The position numbers and the translations under genes were made by a program. 35,790 bases of DNA from a virus: IMG/VR virus record IMGVR_UViG_3300030328_002396, positions 4,791 through 40,580 of that record. The stretch is one strand, 5' to 3'. Below the pieces are notes generated by a model. That model had not been told where the DNA came from, ran no database searches, and saw nothing but the letters and a program-made list of their open reading frames with translations. Of the stretch, positions 23,952 through 35,000 are shown one piece after another; positions within the stretch are counted from its first letter, which is position 1; every line of letters starts with the position of its first letter.

Positions 23952-26024
23952 ATGGCAAAAAAACAAAATCCGTTAGGTTCTTTAGTGCCTGTAACAGACA
24001 CAAATTTAGTTAACCAAGCATATAGAATGGCTATGGCCAACGTGCCTAAAGACTTAAGTGGTATACACAACCGTATAGCCGCTTCTTACGCCGCTGGAGC
24101 AGACGCTCTTGGCAAAGGTATTGCTGAGGTTTTTAAAACAGCTGGTCAAATATATGCTAAAGTAAAAGAAGAGTCAGATCAAGAGGAAACTGACACAAAA
24201 GCATCAAGAGAATTTAAAAATGGTAAAATTGCTGTAGATACAGATTACTCGAAAGTTCAAGGTTATGAACCTGACGGAGACGTATACTATAGATTCGACG
24301 ATGAAGCAACAACTGATGTAGATGAAGGCGACGTCATACTTCGTAGTGAAATAGAAACTCCGATAACATACAATAGCGTTGATTATAATGGTAATAGCGA
24401 AACTATTTCAGTAATGAACTTTGATGAACATCAAAAACATTTAAAAGCTTTAAAGAAAAAAGTTAGATCTAATAAAAATTTAAGTTTTAATGAAAAAAGG
24501 CGTAAATTAAAAAAATTAAGTGACAGGGAAGATATGGCTAGAGAATCTTCTATATTATTTTTAAAAACAGAGGCTGAAATTGATGATTTAATTAAAAACG
24601 GAGACTTATCAGAAAATGCAACTAATGTTCAGAAAATTCAGTTTTTAAGAGCTATAAAAAATAATGGAAAATTAGTTGATGATGGAAACGGCAACAAAAC
24701 AAGAGCTTTAATGGGTTTTAACCAAGAGGGTGAAATTGTATTTAGCTATGTTGACGAAGAAGGAAGACCTATAAAAGATAAATCTGGAAACCCTATAACT
24801 GTCCGTCCGGGCGAAGCTAAGTCTTTAGTTACACCGAAAGATTCGGAAATGAGGAATAAAATAAATACTATTCAAGACGAGTATATAAAACTTGGCTCTG
24901 AAGGTAATCAATTTGACGACGCATACAACAGTAGGCAGGGTACTGCAATTACTGCTGCAATATCAAGTAAGAAAAAATTTAATGATTTTTTAGGGTTTAA
25001 ACCGGAAGGATTTGGCCAAAACTTTGAACAAGCTGTTAATGGTATTGGAGATGAAAATACTGAAGGAATAGAACTAAGTAATCTACCTGAACAATTATTT
25101 AATTCTCTCCCTAAAGACTTTGTGCCAGATAACGATAATAGTGGAGGTGTAAGTGCTGGTGATTTCCAAACAACGGAAAACTATAAAAAACTTAGAGACG
25201 CTATTTTAAACACAGAAGATAAAAATTTTGATTTATCAAGATCAGCTTTGGTTGCTAAAGAATTTTTAATTAGTAAGTTTAAAGTTGACAGCGCGGGTGC
25301 TCTAAAAATATATACAGATGATCCTGCAAATGCTGCTGCTATTGCTAAGAAGAAAAGAGAGCAACAAGTAATACCACAAGTAGTATTAACCCAAGAACAA
25401 CAAGAACTACAAGGTATAATTGCAAACTTAGAAAAAACAGAGGGTGGTAGAAAAGCTTTAAATCAAATAGGTACGTTTACAGAAATTATACAAGCTGGAG
25501 GAGAAGGTCAACAAATTATTGATCTAAACTTAGATTCTGGTGGAAATATTATAAAAAATATTAAAGTAGATTCTAAAGCAGGAAAAATTACTACAACTAA
25601 TGTAGATAAGGGTACTGGTAACACAGTTACGAAAGAAGTAACACTTAGAGAGGCTGTGACTCTTATCTCAAATAATTCTGGTCTTTCTGTCAACAAAGTT
25701 ATTGATTTAATGGGATTAAAAGATGGAAGAAATATAGTAACAACAATGTTTGAGAAAAGTGGGGCTGATAAAGGCTATGGTTTTATTGGAGCTCCAGAAG
25801 GAGGTAGAGGCGAAGATGCAGCCCTTGTGTTATTCCAAGATAAATATAAGGATATAAAAGACCTAAACGTGAGTGTTAAAAGTGATGGAAAAGACAAGTT
25901 ATTCTTCAACTATCCTGGTGCTAGAGCTTTTGAATACGACCCTATGTTAACAGGTGACAAATATAACACGCAGTTGAACGGTCTTAAAGCTTGGTTTCAA
26001 ACATATCAAATTAAATCAAAATAA
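23952..26024 (+). CDS. Likely internal virion (ejection/cargo) protein
   Basis: The 690-residue product has a mixed Ala-rich helical head (QAYRMAMANVPKDLSGIHNR, then IAASYAAGADALGKGIAEVF), a basic helical stretch (HQKHLKALKKKVRSNKNLSF), a disordered-looking acidic centre, and a mixed C-terminal domain (TTTNVDKGTGNTVTKEVTLR, AFEYDPMLTGDKYNTQLNGL). There is no signal peptide, membrane helix or catalytic motif. It sits between a gp14-like protein and a giant protein, matching the place and relative size of T7 gp15 in the gp14-gp15-gp16 ejection set. This comparison is by order and size only, not sequence. It starts two bases after the upstream stop. Confidence 0.6.
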   Translation: MAKKQNPLGSLVPVTDTNLVNQAYRMAMANVPKDLSGIHNRIAASYAAGADALGKGIAEVFKTAGQIYAKVKEESDQEETDTKASREFKNGKIAVDTDYSKVQGYEPDGDVYYRFDDEATTDVDEGDVILRSEIETPITYNSVDYNGNSETISVMNFDEHQKHLKALKKKVRSNKNLSFNEKRRKLKKLSDREDMARESSILFLKTEAEIDDLIKNGDLSENATNVQKIQFLRAIKNNGKLVDDGNGNKTRALMGFNQEGEIVFSYVDEEGRPIKDKSGNPITVRPGEAKSLVTPKDSEMRNKINTIQDEYIKLGSEGNQFDDAYNSRQGTAITAAISSKKKFNDFLGFKPEGFGQNFEQAVNGIGDENTEGIELSNLPEQLFNSLPKDFVPDNDNSGGVSAGDFQTTENYKKLRDAILNTEDKNFDLSRSALVAKEFLISKFKVDSAGALKIYTDDPANAAAIAKKKREQQVIPQVVLTQEQQELQGIIANLEKTEGGRKALNQIGTFTEIIQAGGEGQQIIDLNLDSGGNIIKNIKVDSKAGKITTTNVDKGTGNTVTKEVTLREAVTLISNNSGLSVNKVIDLMGLKDGRNIVTTMFEKSGADKGYGFIGAPEGGRGEDAALVLFQDKYKDIKDLNVSVKSDGKDKLFFNYPGARAFEYDPMLTGDKYNTQLNGLKAWFQTYQIKSK

Positions 26025-26047
26025 ATTAAATAAACAATAAAGCGCGT

Positions 26048-29000
26048 ATGGAAGAGCTAGAAAATTTAGTATTTGACATGTATCAAGCTGGTAAAACTGA
26101 TGAAGAGGTTAGTCAGTTTGTTGCCGAATATAAAGCGAAAAAAGAGGGAAACCAAGACGGCTCTACATCGAATGTGGACGCAACAGTAGAGCCGAATACC
26201 AATATGGCGTCCGCTTCGGGAGGTACTTCTTCGGTTGTATTAAATCCTAATTTTAAACATATAACAGCTGCTGAGCTTAATGATCATGATTTTCACACGG
26301 TTGAAGGAGATATAGCTCCAAAATTAGAAAAACTGTATGGGGAAGATTTTTACATAGATACCGATTATGATGGTTTTCTTTTTGGCGTTGATATGCAGGA
26401 TAAAGTTAGAATTCGAAACAAGAAAAACGGTAAGACAAAAGAATTTCAATTAAACCAATACGTGTCAAGAAACGACGGTATGGCGCTACTTGAAAAAGAT
26501 ATAAAAGAATTTACAGAATCTTCAGCTAGTGCAGATCAAAATGATAAATCAGAAGATTATAAAAGAAGAAAAAATATTTATAATACAACTGGCTCTCTTA
26601 GCGTTGATGATAGTATAAACTATATTGATTTAACATATACAGATTCAGATAAAATATCAAATACGGCTTTTATAAGTAGACAAAAATTTAACCAAAGAGA
26701 TGGTAAGTTTTCAAAACTTACCCCATTTGACAATCTTTTTAGTGGACAATATAATCCAGACAGAACTGAAGCAAATGTTGATAAGATAGAAGAAATAATG
26801 TCTGATGTCTCTAGACACATGCAGTATGAATTAAAACAACTACCTACGTCTGCTTTTGGTAAAGATTTTACTATTCATCCAGACCAAAGACCGAGATTGT
26901 TGAAAAAAGTATTTGATAATATAAATAAAACAGGCGACTACTTATTACCTTGGGATCAATTTGAAAAATTAACAGGAGGGACAAGTGATTCTTTTTTAAA
27001 TAATGAAATTAAAAAAGTAATGAGCAAACCTGTTAATAATCAACATCTCAAAAAGACTAATGACGAGACGTTAGATCCCGTTGTTAAAGAGAAAATATTA
27101 GATAAGTGGTATAAGGAATTACCACCGCAATGGAAAGACAAAGCTGATTTAGTTGAAGAAAGAACTCCTCTAGAAACCTCTAGAAAAGAAATAGAATTCA
27201 AACTTCAAAATGAAACAGATCCATTAGAAGCAATGAAACTTCGAAATAGCTTATTTGACATTGACGCACAGATTGATGATATAAATAAACTTATAAAAAA
27301 TTTACCAGAAAAACATGACGATCTCTGGAGTTGGGAGAAAGAAGACCTAGTTAGTATGTGGGCAGCAAAAGGAATGTCTGAACCTAGAGCACAATTAATG
27401 GCAGAAGCTTTTGATCAAGCTAGAAACGGTGGTGCTGAAGACAATATGGAAAGGATTAAAAGAGAAAATCCTATGTTGACAGATAGAGAGGCAATGCTTA
27501 TGTACTTAGATGAACTAATGTTAAATGAGCAAACCATATTGAAACAAGGCTCGCAAACAATGATCAATATTGATCTATCAAAATTAGGAACTGATAAAAA
27601 GAAAATAGATCAAAACTTCATAAATAAAATCAAACAATCTGGGAATTATGCTGAAACTTTAGACGGTGAGATTGGTGAAATTGAAATTTCTGTAGCTGAT
27701 TTAATGTCTTTAGGTTTCGATGCTAGAGATTTTAAGGGTTGGTTTGATGAGTGGCAAACTAGTGGAGCTATAAACATGGAGGATCTACAGTTGTTGGAAA
27801 GTTACGAAGAAGCTAGAGATTATAACGCTGGATCAATGAGAGCTGTTTATGAACTTACACATTTAGATAGAAATCCTAAGTCTATAGCATCAGGAACCGG
27901 TAGTGTTGAAGGTGTTTTATTGAACACTCTTTCTGCTGTATCTACTTTTTCTGAAAGTGGTGGAAAAACAATATTGAAAGAGTGGTTCGATATGAGCGAG
28001 AGAGAGGCTGGAAAATCAATCGCACAAGGTCGTACAGAAGGTCCAAGTAGAGAATACACAAATAGAGCTCTATTAGATAATATGAATATGGCCGCGGCTG
28101 ATTTTAACGAGGAAAATAGAGAGGCTATCGAAAAAGGAGACATGTCAGCTTTAGTTTGGTCTGAAGAACAGTTGAAATCAATAGAAAGAACTTTTTCTGA
28201 TGGAGTTGCAGAGGGTGTTGGGCAATTTGTCCCAACATTAATAGAGCTAGCCGCTATAACACTAGCTTCCGACGGGATGTTAACGGCGACCGGTGGCGCT
28301 GCTTATTTAGCTCGACTAAAAAAAGCCACTGACGTTTGGAGTAAAATGAAACTTCATACATCTATGCTGGCTTTAGAGGAACTTAAGATGCAAGTTGCTG
28401 GATTCAAAGCTGGTTCTGGTGCTTCTTTTTATATTGGTGGTGCTCTAACACCTTGGTTTAGACCTGGCGCTTTACCAATGGGTGTAGGTACAACTCTTAA
28501 AGGATTAGATCCTCTATGGAATAAAACATTTAAAGCTGGTATTGTTGGTGCTGGTTCTGGAGAGTTTGCTCAAATAACAGAATTAGGATGGGAAACTTTA
28601 ATGGGAGAAGCGGATTGGTCAACAGAAATGAATAATTTATTTGGTGACTGGGATGAAGTTGAACAAAGAATGATGACAAATGCTTTTGTGTTTGGTATTG
28701 CGCATCAAATGGGTAAAGGAAGAATTAAGACAGGACTTCGTTCTAGATATGAAATTGGTGATTTTCACATAACAGCTGGGGCTAAGTTTAGAGTGAAAAA
28801 GAGAATTAATGATAAATTAGAAAAATTAAAATACACAGAGAGTGATAGAAATGAAGTTAATAAACTTGAAAAACAATTAGAAAAGTTAGAAAAAGATTTT
28901 AAATCTAAAAAAATTGAAAAAAACGAGTACGATCTACAAAAAGAACTTATTAAATTAAATATAAAAAGTTATAGAAAAAGAGAGATTTATGAGCTCAAAG

Positions 29001-32000
29001 GAAAAGAAAAAGAAGTGTTTGAGGCTTACGGAAGATCTTGGATAGACCTTACAAATTTAGCAAATGCTCAAGCTCATAGTAGAAAATTAGATCCATTCGG
29101 TGGTTATAGTGAAAGTGCATACAAGAAACTCGATAAAGCAACACAAGATAAGATATCCAGCAGTTTTGAGGCTAATTACCAGAGAATTGTAATTGATCCT
29201 ATAAATACTTTGTTTGGTAGTGCTAATAAAAATTTCAAACCGTTAACAGTTCAGTTTGTAAATTCAAAACAAGCTAAGACTTTATTTGAAGACTTAAATA
29301 ATGTTGCTGAGTATGACAAAAAGAATAACTCTATAATGTTTAATAAAGAAAAGTTTTCAATAGGCACGTCTAATCACGAGTTAGTACACATGGCCTTAAG
29401 ACAAGTTTTTAATAGTTATGGAGAACGTATGCAAATCCGCTTTGAAAAAAGAATAGACAATGTTTTTGAAAAAGCATTTGGTAAAAAACTAAATGATTGG
29501 CTCGCTGAAAATGTTCAAGAATTTTATACCAAAGAAAAAGGTGTTCAAGTAGGTAGAGAAGAGTTTTTAACTAATTTAACAGAGGTTATAACTAATCCAG
29601 ATATTTATTACACACAAGTAAATACTAATTTTATAAAAAATGCAAGTCAAGAAATTAAGAGTTTCTTAGAAGAAATACATCCAGCTTTAGGTAAATATTT
29701 TAAACCTAAAACAGCTAAGGGTTTTGTAGAATTTTTAGGTAGACTTGGAGACTCTGGTAGAACTGGTAGAAAAACAGCTGGAAAATTATTAAATTTATCA
29801 AAGTTAGAAGACATAAGCTTTTTAGGTATAGAATATAGAGGAACTGTTGGTAAGAGCGAGGGTAAAATGGCTGGTAGAGATCTTGCTAGAGAAAAAGAAG
29901 TTCTTAAAAATGAGAATATATCTTTGGGTAAAAATAAACCTAAAGAAACAGGGAAGGTGTTTCCAAAAACAATCAAAGTCGGTGGTAAAGAAAAACCACA
30001 TCCAAAAGCCGGACAGAAAATGACTTGGAGAGATGTTATGACTGAAAATGTTAAGGAAATAAAAGATATTAATAAACTTATAGAAAGAAACGAATTAACA
30101 AAAGAGTTAATTGATAAATATGGGCCTTTAAACGAAAAGGTTAAAGAAGGAAATGCTCCAGAATCTACAAGGCTGCGTCACTCCATGATATTTGAAAAAC
30201 TAAGAGAGAATAACATGTATATCTTAGATCAGTATATTCTCGATCCAATTTATGGTTATAAAGACGTAAAGGGATCAAATTTAACTTTTGAATCGTTTTC
30301 TAAATATGTTAAAAACACCGAGTTTCAAAAACTTGTTGAAACCTATTTAAAAAGAGATGTTAAATTTAAAGACGTTCCATTTGGGGCTTACCTAAGAGAT
30401 AATATAAAGTTTAGAACTGGTAACATACTAAAAGCATTAAAAGTAAATTTAGACCAACAGTTAAAATTTGTATCAAGAGACGCCCCTGGTTATAGTGAAA
30501 AAGAAATAGGTTATGATGGGGGAATGAATTTTGGCGGAGGTAGAACTGAAATTAAAACCGAAAATAATTTGCTAGATATAATTGCAAATTTACCTCTTCA
30601 GCAAAACCATATTACTACAATTGAAAATAAAATAATAAATCAAGAAGGTGTTTTTAAGAATTTTCAATACGATGTTACTAGAAAAAAGGACGGGCAATAC
30701 ATAACGGAAACTTTAAATTTAGATTATTTTGGATTAGAAGATTTAGCGCCTAGTTTAACTAAAAAAATGTTTGGTAAATCTACTCAAGACAAAGCTAATT
30801 TTATAGCAAATGAATGGAAATATCTCCTCTCTTTAAACGCAAAGAACCTAACAGAAACAACTGGTACTAAAACAGGCGTGCCAAATGTTTTAATGACTAG
30901 AAAAGTTCCTAAAGGAACTGAAGGAGCGTACGAAACGACAAATGCAAAGGGTGAAAAAGTATACATGAAAGATGTTTTTTACGAAAAAACTGGTATAGAT
31001 GTTGCATTTAAAGATACTGGCGCTAGAACTGGTACCGAATTACAAAAAGTAAAAGACCTAAATAAAAAGCAATATTTACAAGAATATGGTATTGTAGATA
31101 ATAGGACTAAAGAGGTTATTGAAAGAGCTAGAGAGATACACAATAAAAAATCTGCAGGCGAAAAAATAACAGCGGAAGAAAAAACTTTTATGAAGGAAAA
31201 CGGTAATGTAGATATTTCTAATATGAAGTTAGATAGAAACATTATAGCATCTTTAATTCCAGCAACAGAAGGTGTGACTGGTAGAGCTGTGACAAATAGA
31301 ATTACTGAAAATTTCTTAAGAAAACATCCTCAGTATATTGAGCATATAGCCAGAAAAGAAAGTTTAGAAACAATAATAAATGAATTTACCTCTGGTAAAA
31401 GTGATAAAATAGCTGGTAAGGATTTAGCGAAGATGTATAAGCAGCATGGTTTAAAAACAGAGTATCAAGAAATGGTTGCAGACGTGGCTAGATTCATGAG
31501 AGATGAAGTGAAGTTTAAAAAGCAATCTCCAGAAAGATACAATGCTGTTAAAGATTATATAGAATTACAAAGTAAATACGAAGCAATAAGAGGTAAAGAA
31601 CAAGAAATAAGATTTACTAAAGAGACTAAAAAAATCAACGCAACATGGGCGCGAGGTGGTAGCTGGCAAGTTTCTAGTAGCAAGTTTAAAAATAACAAAG
31701 AATTACTAAAAGAATGGGAAACCTTATCTTTTGAACTAGCTGACATAATAAATTTACCACCTGGATCTACAAAAGGTAATTTAAAGATGATGATTGATTT
31801 GTTTACTGGTCATTATGGTGTTTTAAGAGGTGTTGAAAAATGGGATTTAGTTGATAGTCCTTGGAAAGTTGGGTTAAGAGAAAGACTTACTAATGGTAAA
31901 GAATCTCCTTTGTCAAAAAGCCTTCAAAAAAGACTTAGAGAATTTCCTTGGGACAAATTAAAGGGATCATATGCTTCTCAATTCTTAACTGGATACAAAG

Positions 32001-35000
32001 ACGTTTTAGCGACTGATGGTCTAAAAACTCAGAAAGAAAAAACTAGAAAGTTTATGAATTCTGAAAATGGAAAACTACAAGTTGAACTATACGATCTTTG
32101 GAATAGTGTTTTGCAAGAGTGGGTAAACTTAAGCCCAAGAGATGTAAAATCTAAAAAAGATATAAATTCAGATTATAATAGAAAAATGAATTTTATAGCT
32201 AGAATGAAAAAACATAATTCTAGTATAGGTACCACAGGAGAGCGTGTTTTAGCACCAGCTGGTTATTATTACTTACCTGGCAAGGTTGATATGGGTACAA
32301 TTAAGTTTGAGCATTTAAAATCTAGCAGCGAACAATCATACGAATCTTTATTAATGATTTCTGAAGGCGCTTGGAAAACTAAAGGGAAAAAATCTTTAGA
32401 AAAATATAAAGGAATATGGGGTCTTCTTAGAGATTTTAAAACAATAGACAAAGCAACAGGAGCAACAAATAGTTCTAATATACATAGACTTGCTGAAAGT
32501 TTAGAGCTAGCAAAAAGTATATGGAGTGTTGAAAGTAATTTGAAAAGAAGTTTATACCAAGATATAGTTAAAGAGGTGGGTCAAAAAACGGTAGACCAAA
32601 TAATGAAGACAGATAAAAAGCTAACTAAGAAAAATAGAGAAATGCTGCAAGATCTTGGTTTATTAGCGTCTAAAAATTTAAGTGGAAAAGTTGCTCGAGA
32701 ACATATTAGTGTTGTAGATAAAGCCTTAGCTGAGGGTAGAACGTTTAAAAAGAAAAATAGAGGTATGTCTACGTTTGATTTTGACGAAACCGTAGGTATT
32801 AGTGAAAACTTTATAGTTGCCACTAAAGGAAAACAAAAAAGAAAAATAGCATCTGCTGAATGGCCTTTTGTTGGTGATAAATTATTGTCTGAAGGTTGGA
32901 AAATGGACTTTACTGATTTTAATAAGGTGACTAAAGGTAAACCAGGACCGTTGATGCAAAAAATGAAAAATCAAATTAAAAAATTTGGTCCTGATAATGT
33001 TTATATTTTAACAGCTAGAGCGCCAGAAAGCGCTTCAGCAATTCATGCTTGGCTAAAGAGTCAAGGTGTTGAAATACCTTTAGAAAACATTACTGGCTTG
33101 GGTAATAGCACTGGAGAAGCAAAAGCAATGTGGATGTTAAAAAAGTTTTCAGAAGGATATAATGACATGTATTTTGTTGACGACGCTTTACCTAACGTAA
33201 AGGCGGTTAAAAGCGTTTTAGAACAATTAGATATAAAGTCTAACGTACAACAGGCTAGAATTTTAGCTGGTAAAAACTTTGATTCAAAAATTAATGAGAT
33301 GATGGAGTACTCTTTAAATATAGGTGCTGATAAAGTTTTTTCAAAAGCAGAGGCTAAATTTAGAGGAAAAGATAAAAAAAGAAGAAAGTTTTTTATGACA
33401 GACTCTGCCTCTGATTTAGAATTGCTTATAGAGCCTTTGTATGGTAAAGGTAAAAAAGGTATTGAAAATCAAAAGTGGTTTAAAGACAATTATCTTAAAA
33501 CTTGGGAGAGAGGTATAAACGATTTAAATACAGCTAGGCAATCTATAGTGACTGATTATATGTCACTGCGTAAGGAAAATAAAGGTGTTGTTAAAAAGTT
33601 AGACAAAGTTATAGAAGGAACTAGTTTTACAAACGATGCTGCTATGAGGGTTTATATATGGAATAAAAAAGGATTAGAAGTTCCTGGATTAGCTGAAAAA
33701 TCAAGAAAAAAATTAATTAAACATATAGAGAGTAACCCAGAACTTCTTGTTTTTGCAGAAAGAGCTGCTGAAATAACTAAATTAGAAACAGGTTTTAAAC
33801 CACCAAAAGAAACTTGGTGGGCTGAAAGTATAGCTAGTGAAATCAGCGAAATAGGGCAAGGTGTTAGTAGACAAAAGTATTTGAAAGATTGGATGGAAAT
33901 GTCAAAAGAAATATTTTCTGAAAAAAACCTAAACAAAATGGAGGCTGAGTTAGGTTCTTTATGGAGAGAGTCTATGGAAGATATGCTTTATAGAATGGAA
34001 ACTGGCACAACTAGAAAAAAAGATTTAGGTAGAATTGGTAACACTATAATGGATTATCTAAACGGATCTACTGGTGCGATTATGAGTTTAAACACAAGAT
34101 CAGCTACGTTACAATTAATATCTACGGTGAATTTTATAAACCATGCTGAAAACAATCCGTTTGCCGCAGCAAGAGCTTTTGCTAATCAAAAACAATATTG
34201 GAAAGACTTTATGTATATTATGAATTCTGATATGTTAAAGCAGAGACGTGATGGTTTACAGATAAATGTTTCTGAAGCTGAACTAGCAGCTGCGGTGCAC
34301 AACAAAAATAACAAAGCAAGAAGAGCTATAGCATATATATTAAAACAAGGTTATATACCTACAAAAATTGCGGATAGTTTTGCTATTGCCTCTGGTGGTG
34401 CTACGTATTATCGTAATAGAATTAAAATGTATCAAAAACAAGGCTTGGATTTAAAACAAGCCGAGGCTAAAGCTTGGGTTGATTTTCAAGCTATAGCAGA
34501 AAGAACTCAACAGTCTGCAAGACCAGATCTTTTATCTAAACAGCAAGTTTCTTTCGAGGGTAGGTTAGTTCTCCCGTTTTCAAACACTCCAATGCAAATG
34601 AACAGAATAATGATGAAAGAGGTTCTTGATTTGTCTAAAGGTAGATATGAAGGTTTTTATGGAGAAAATTCGTTTACTAATAAAATGAGTAAAGTAGCTT
34701 ATTATGGCGGTATACAATCAGCTATATTTGCCGGGCTACAAACTGGTTTATTTGCACTTTTAGCTTTTGCGGAAGACACTGATGATAATACGGAGACAAT
34801 AGCTAATAAAAAATTACAAGCAATGAACACTATGTCTGACTCTTTTTTAAGAGGTATGGGTGTTCCAGGTACCGTGGTTTCAGGTTTGAAAAATGGTATT
34901 TTGAAATTTTACGAACAAGATAAGAAAGATTGGACTGCTGATTACAGTGAGGTAGGAGAAGCGTTGTTAAATATATCTCCTACAGTAGGATCAAAATTTA

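Noticed and set aside
29647-29976. Minus-strand open frame of 109 codons inside the giant gene
   Set aside because: Antisense to a continuous 3084-codon frame, with no recognisable product.
32765-32795. DFDET as the DFDGD-type catalytic motif of a crAss-like virion RNA polymerase
   Set aside because: The following TAR and VDD motifs at HAD spacing fit a HAD hydrolase, and no polymerase DxDxD motif was seen elsewhere in the giant protein.
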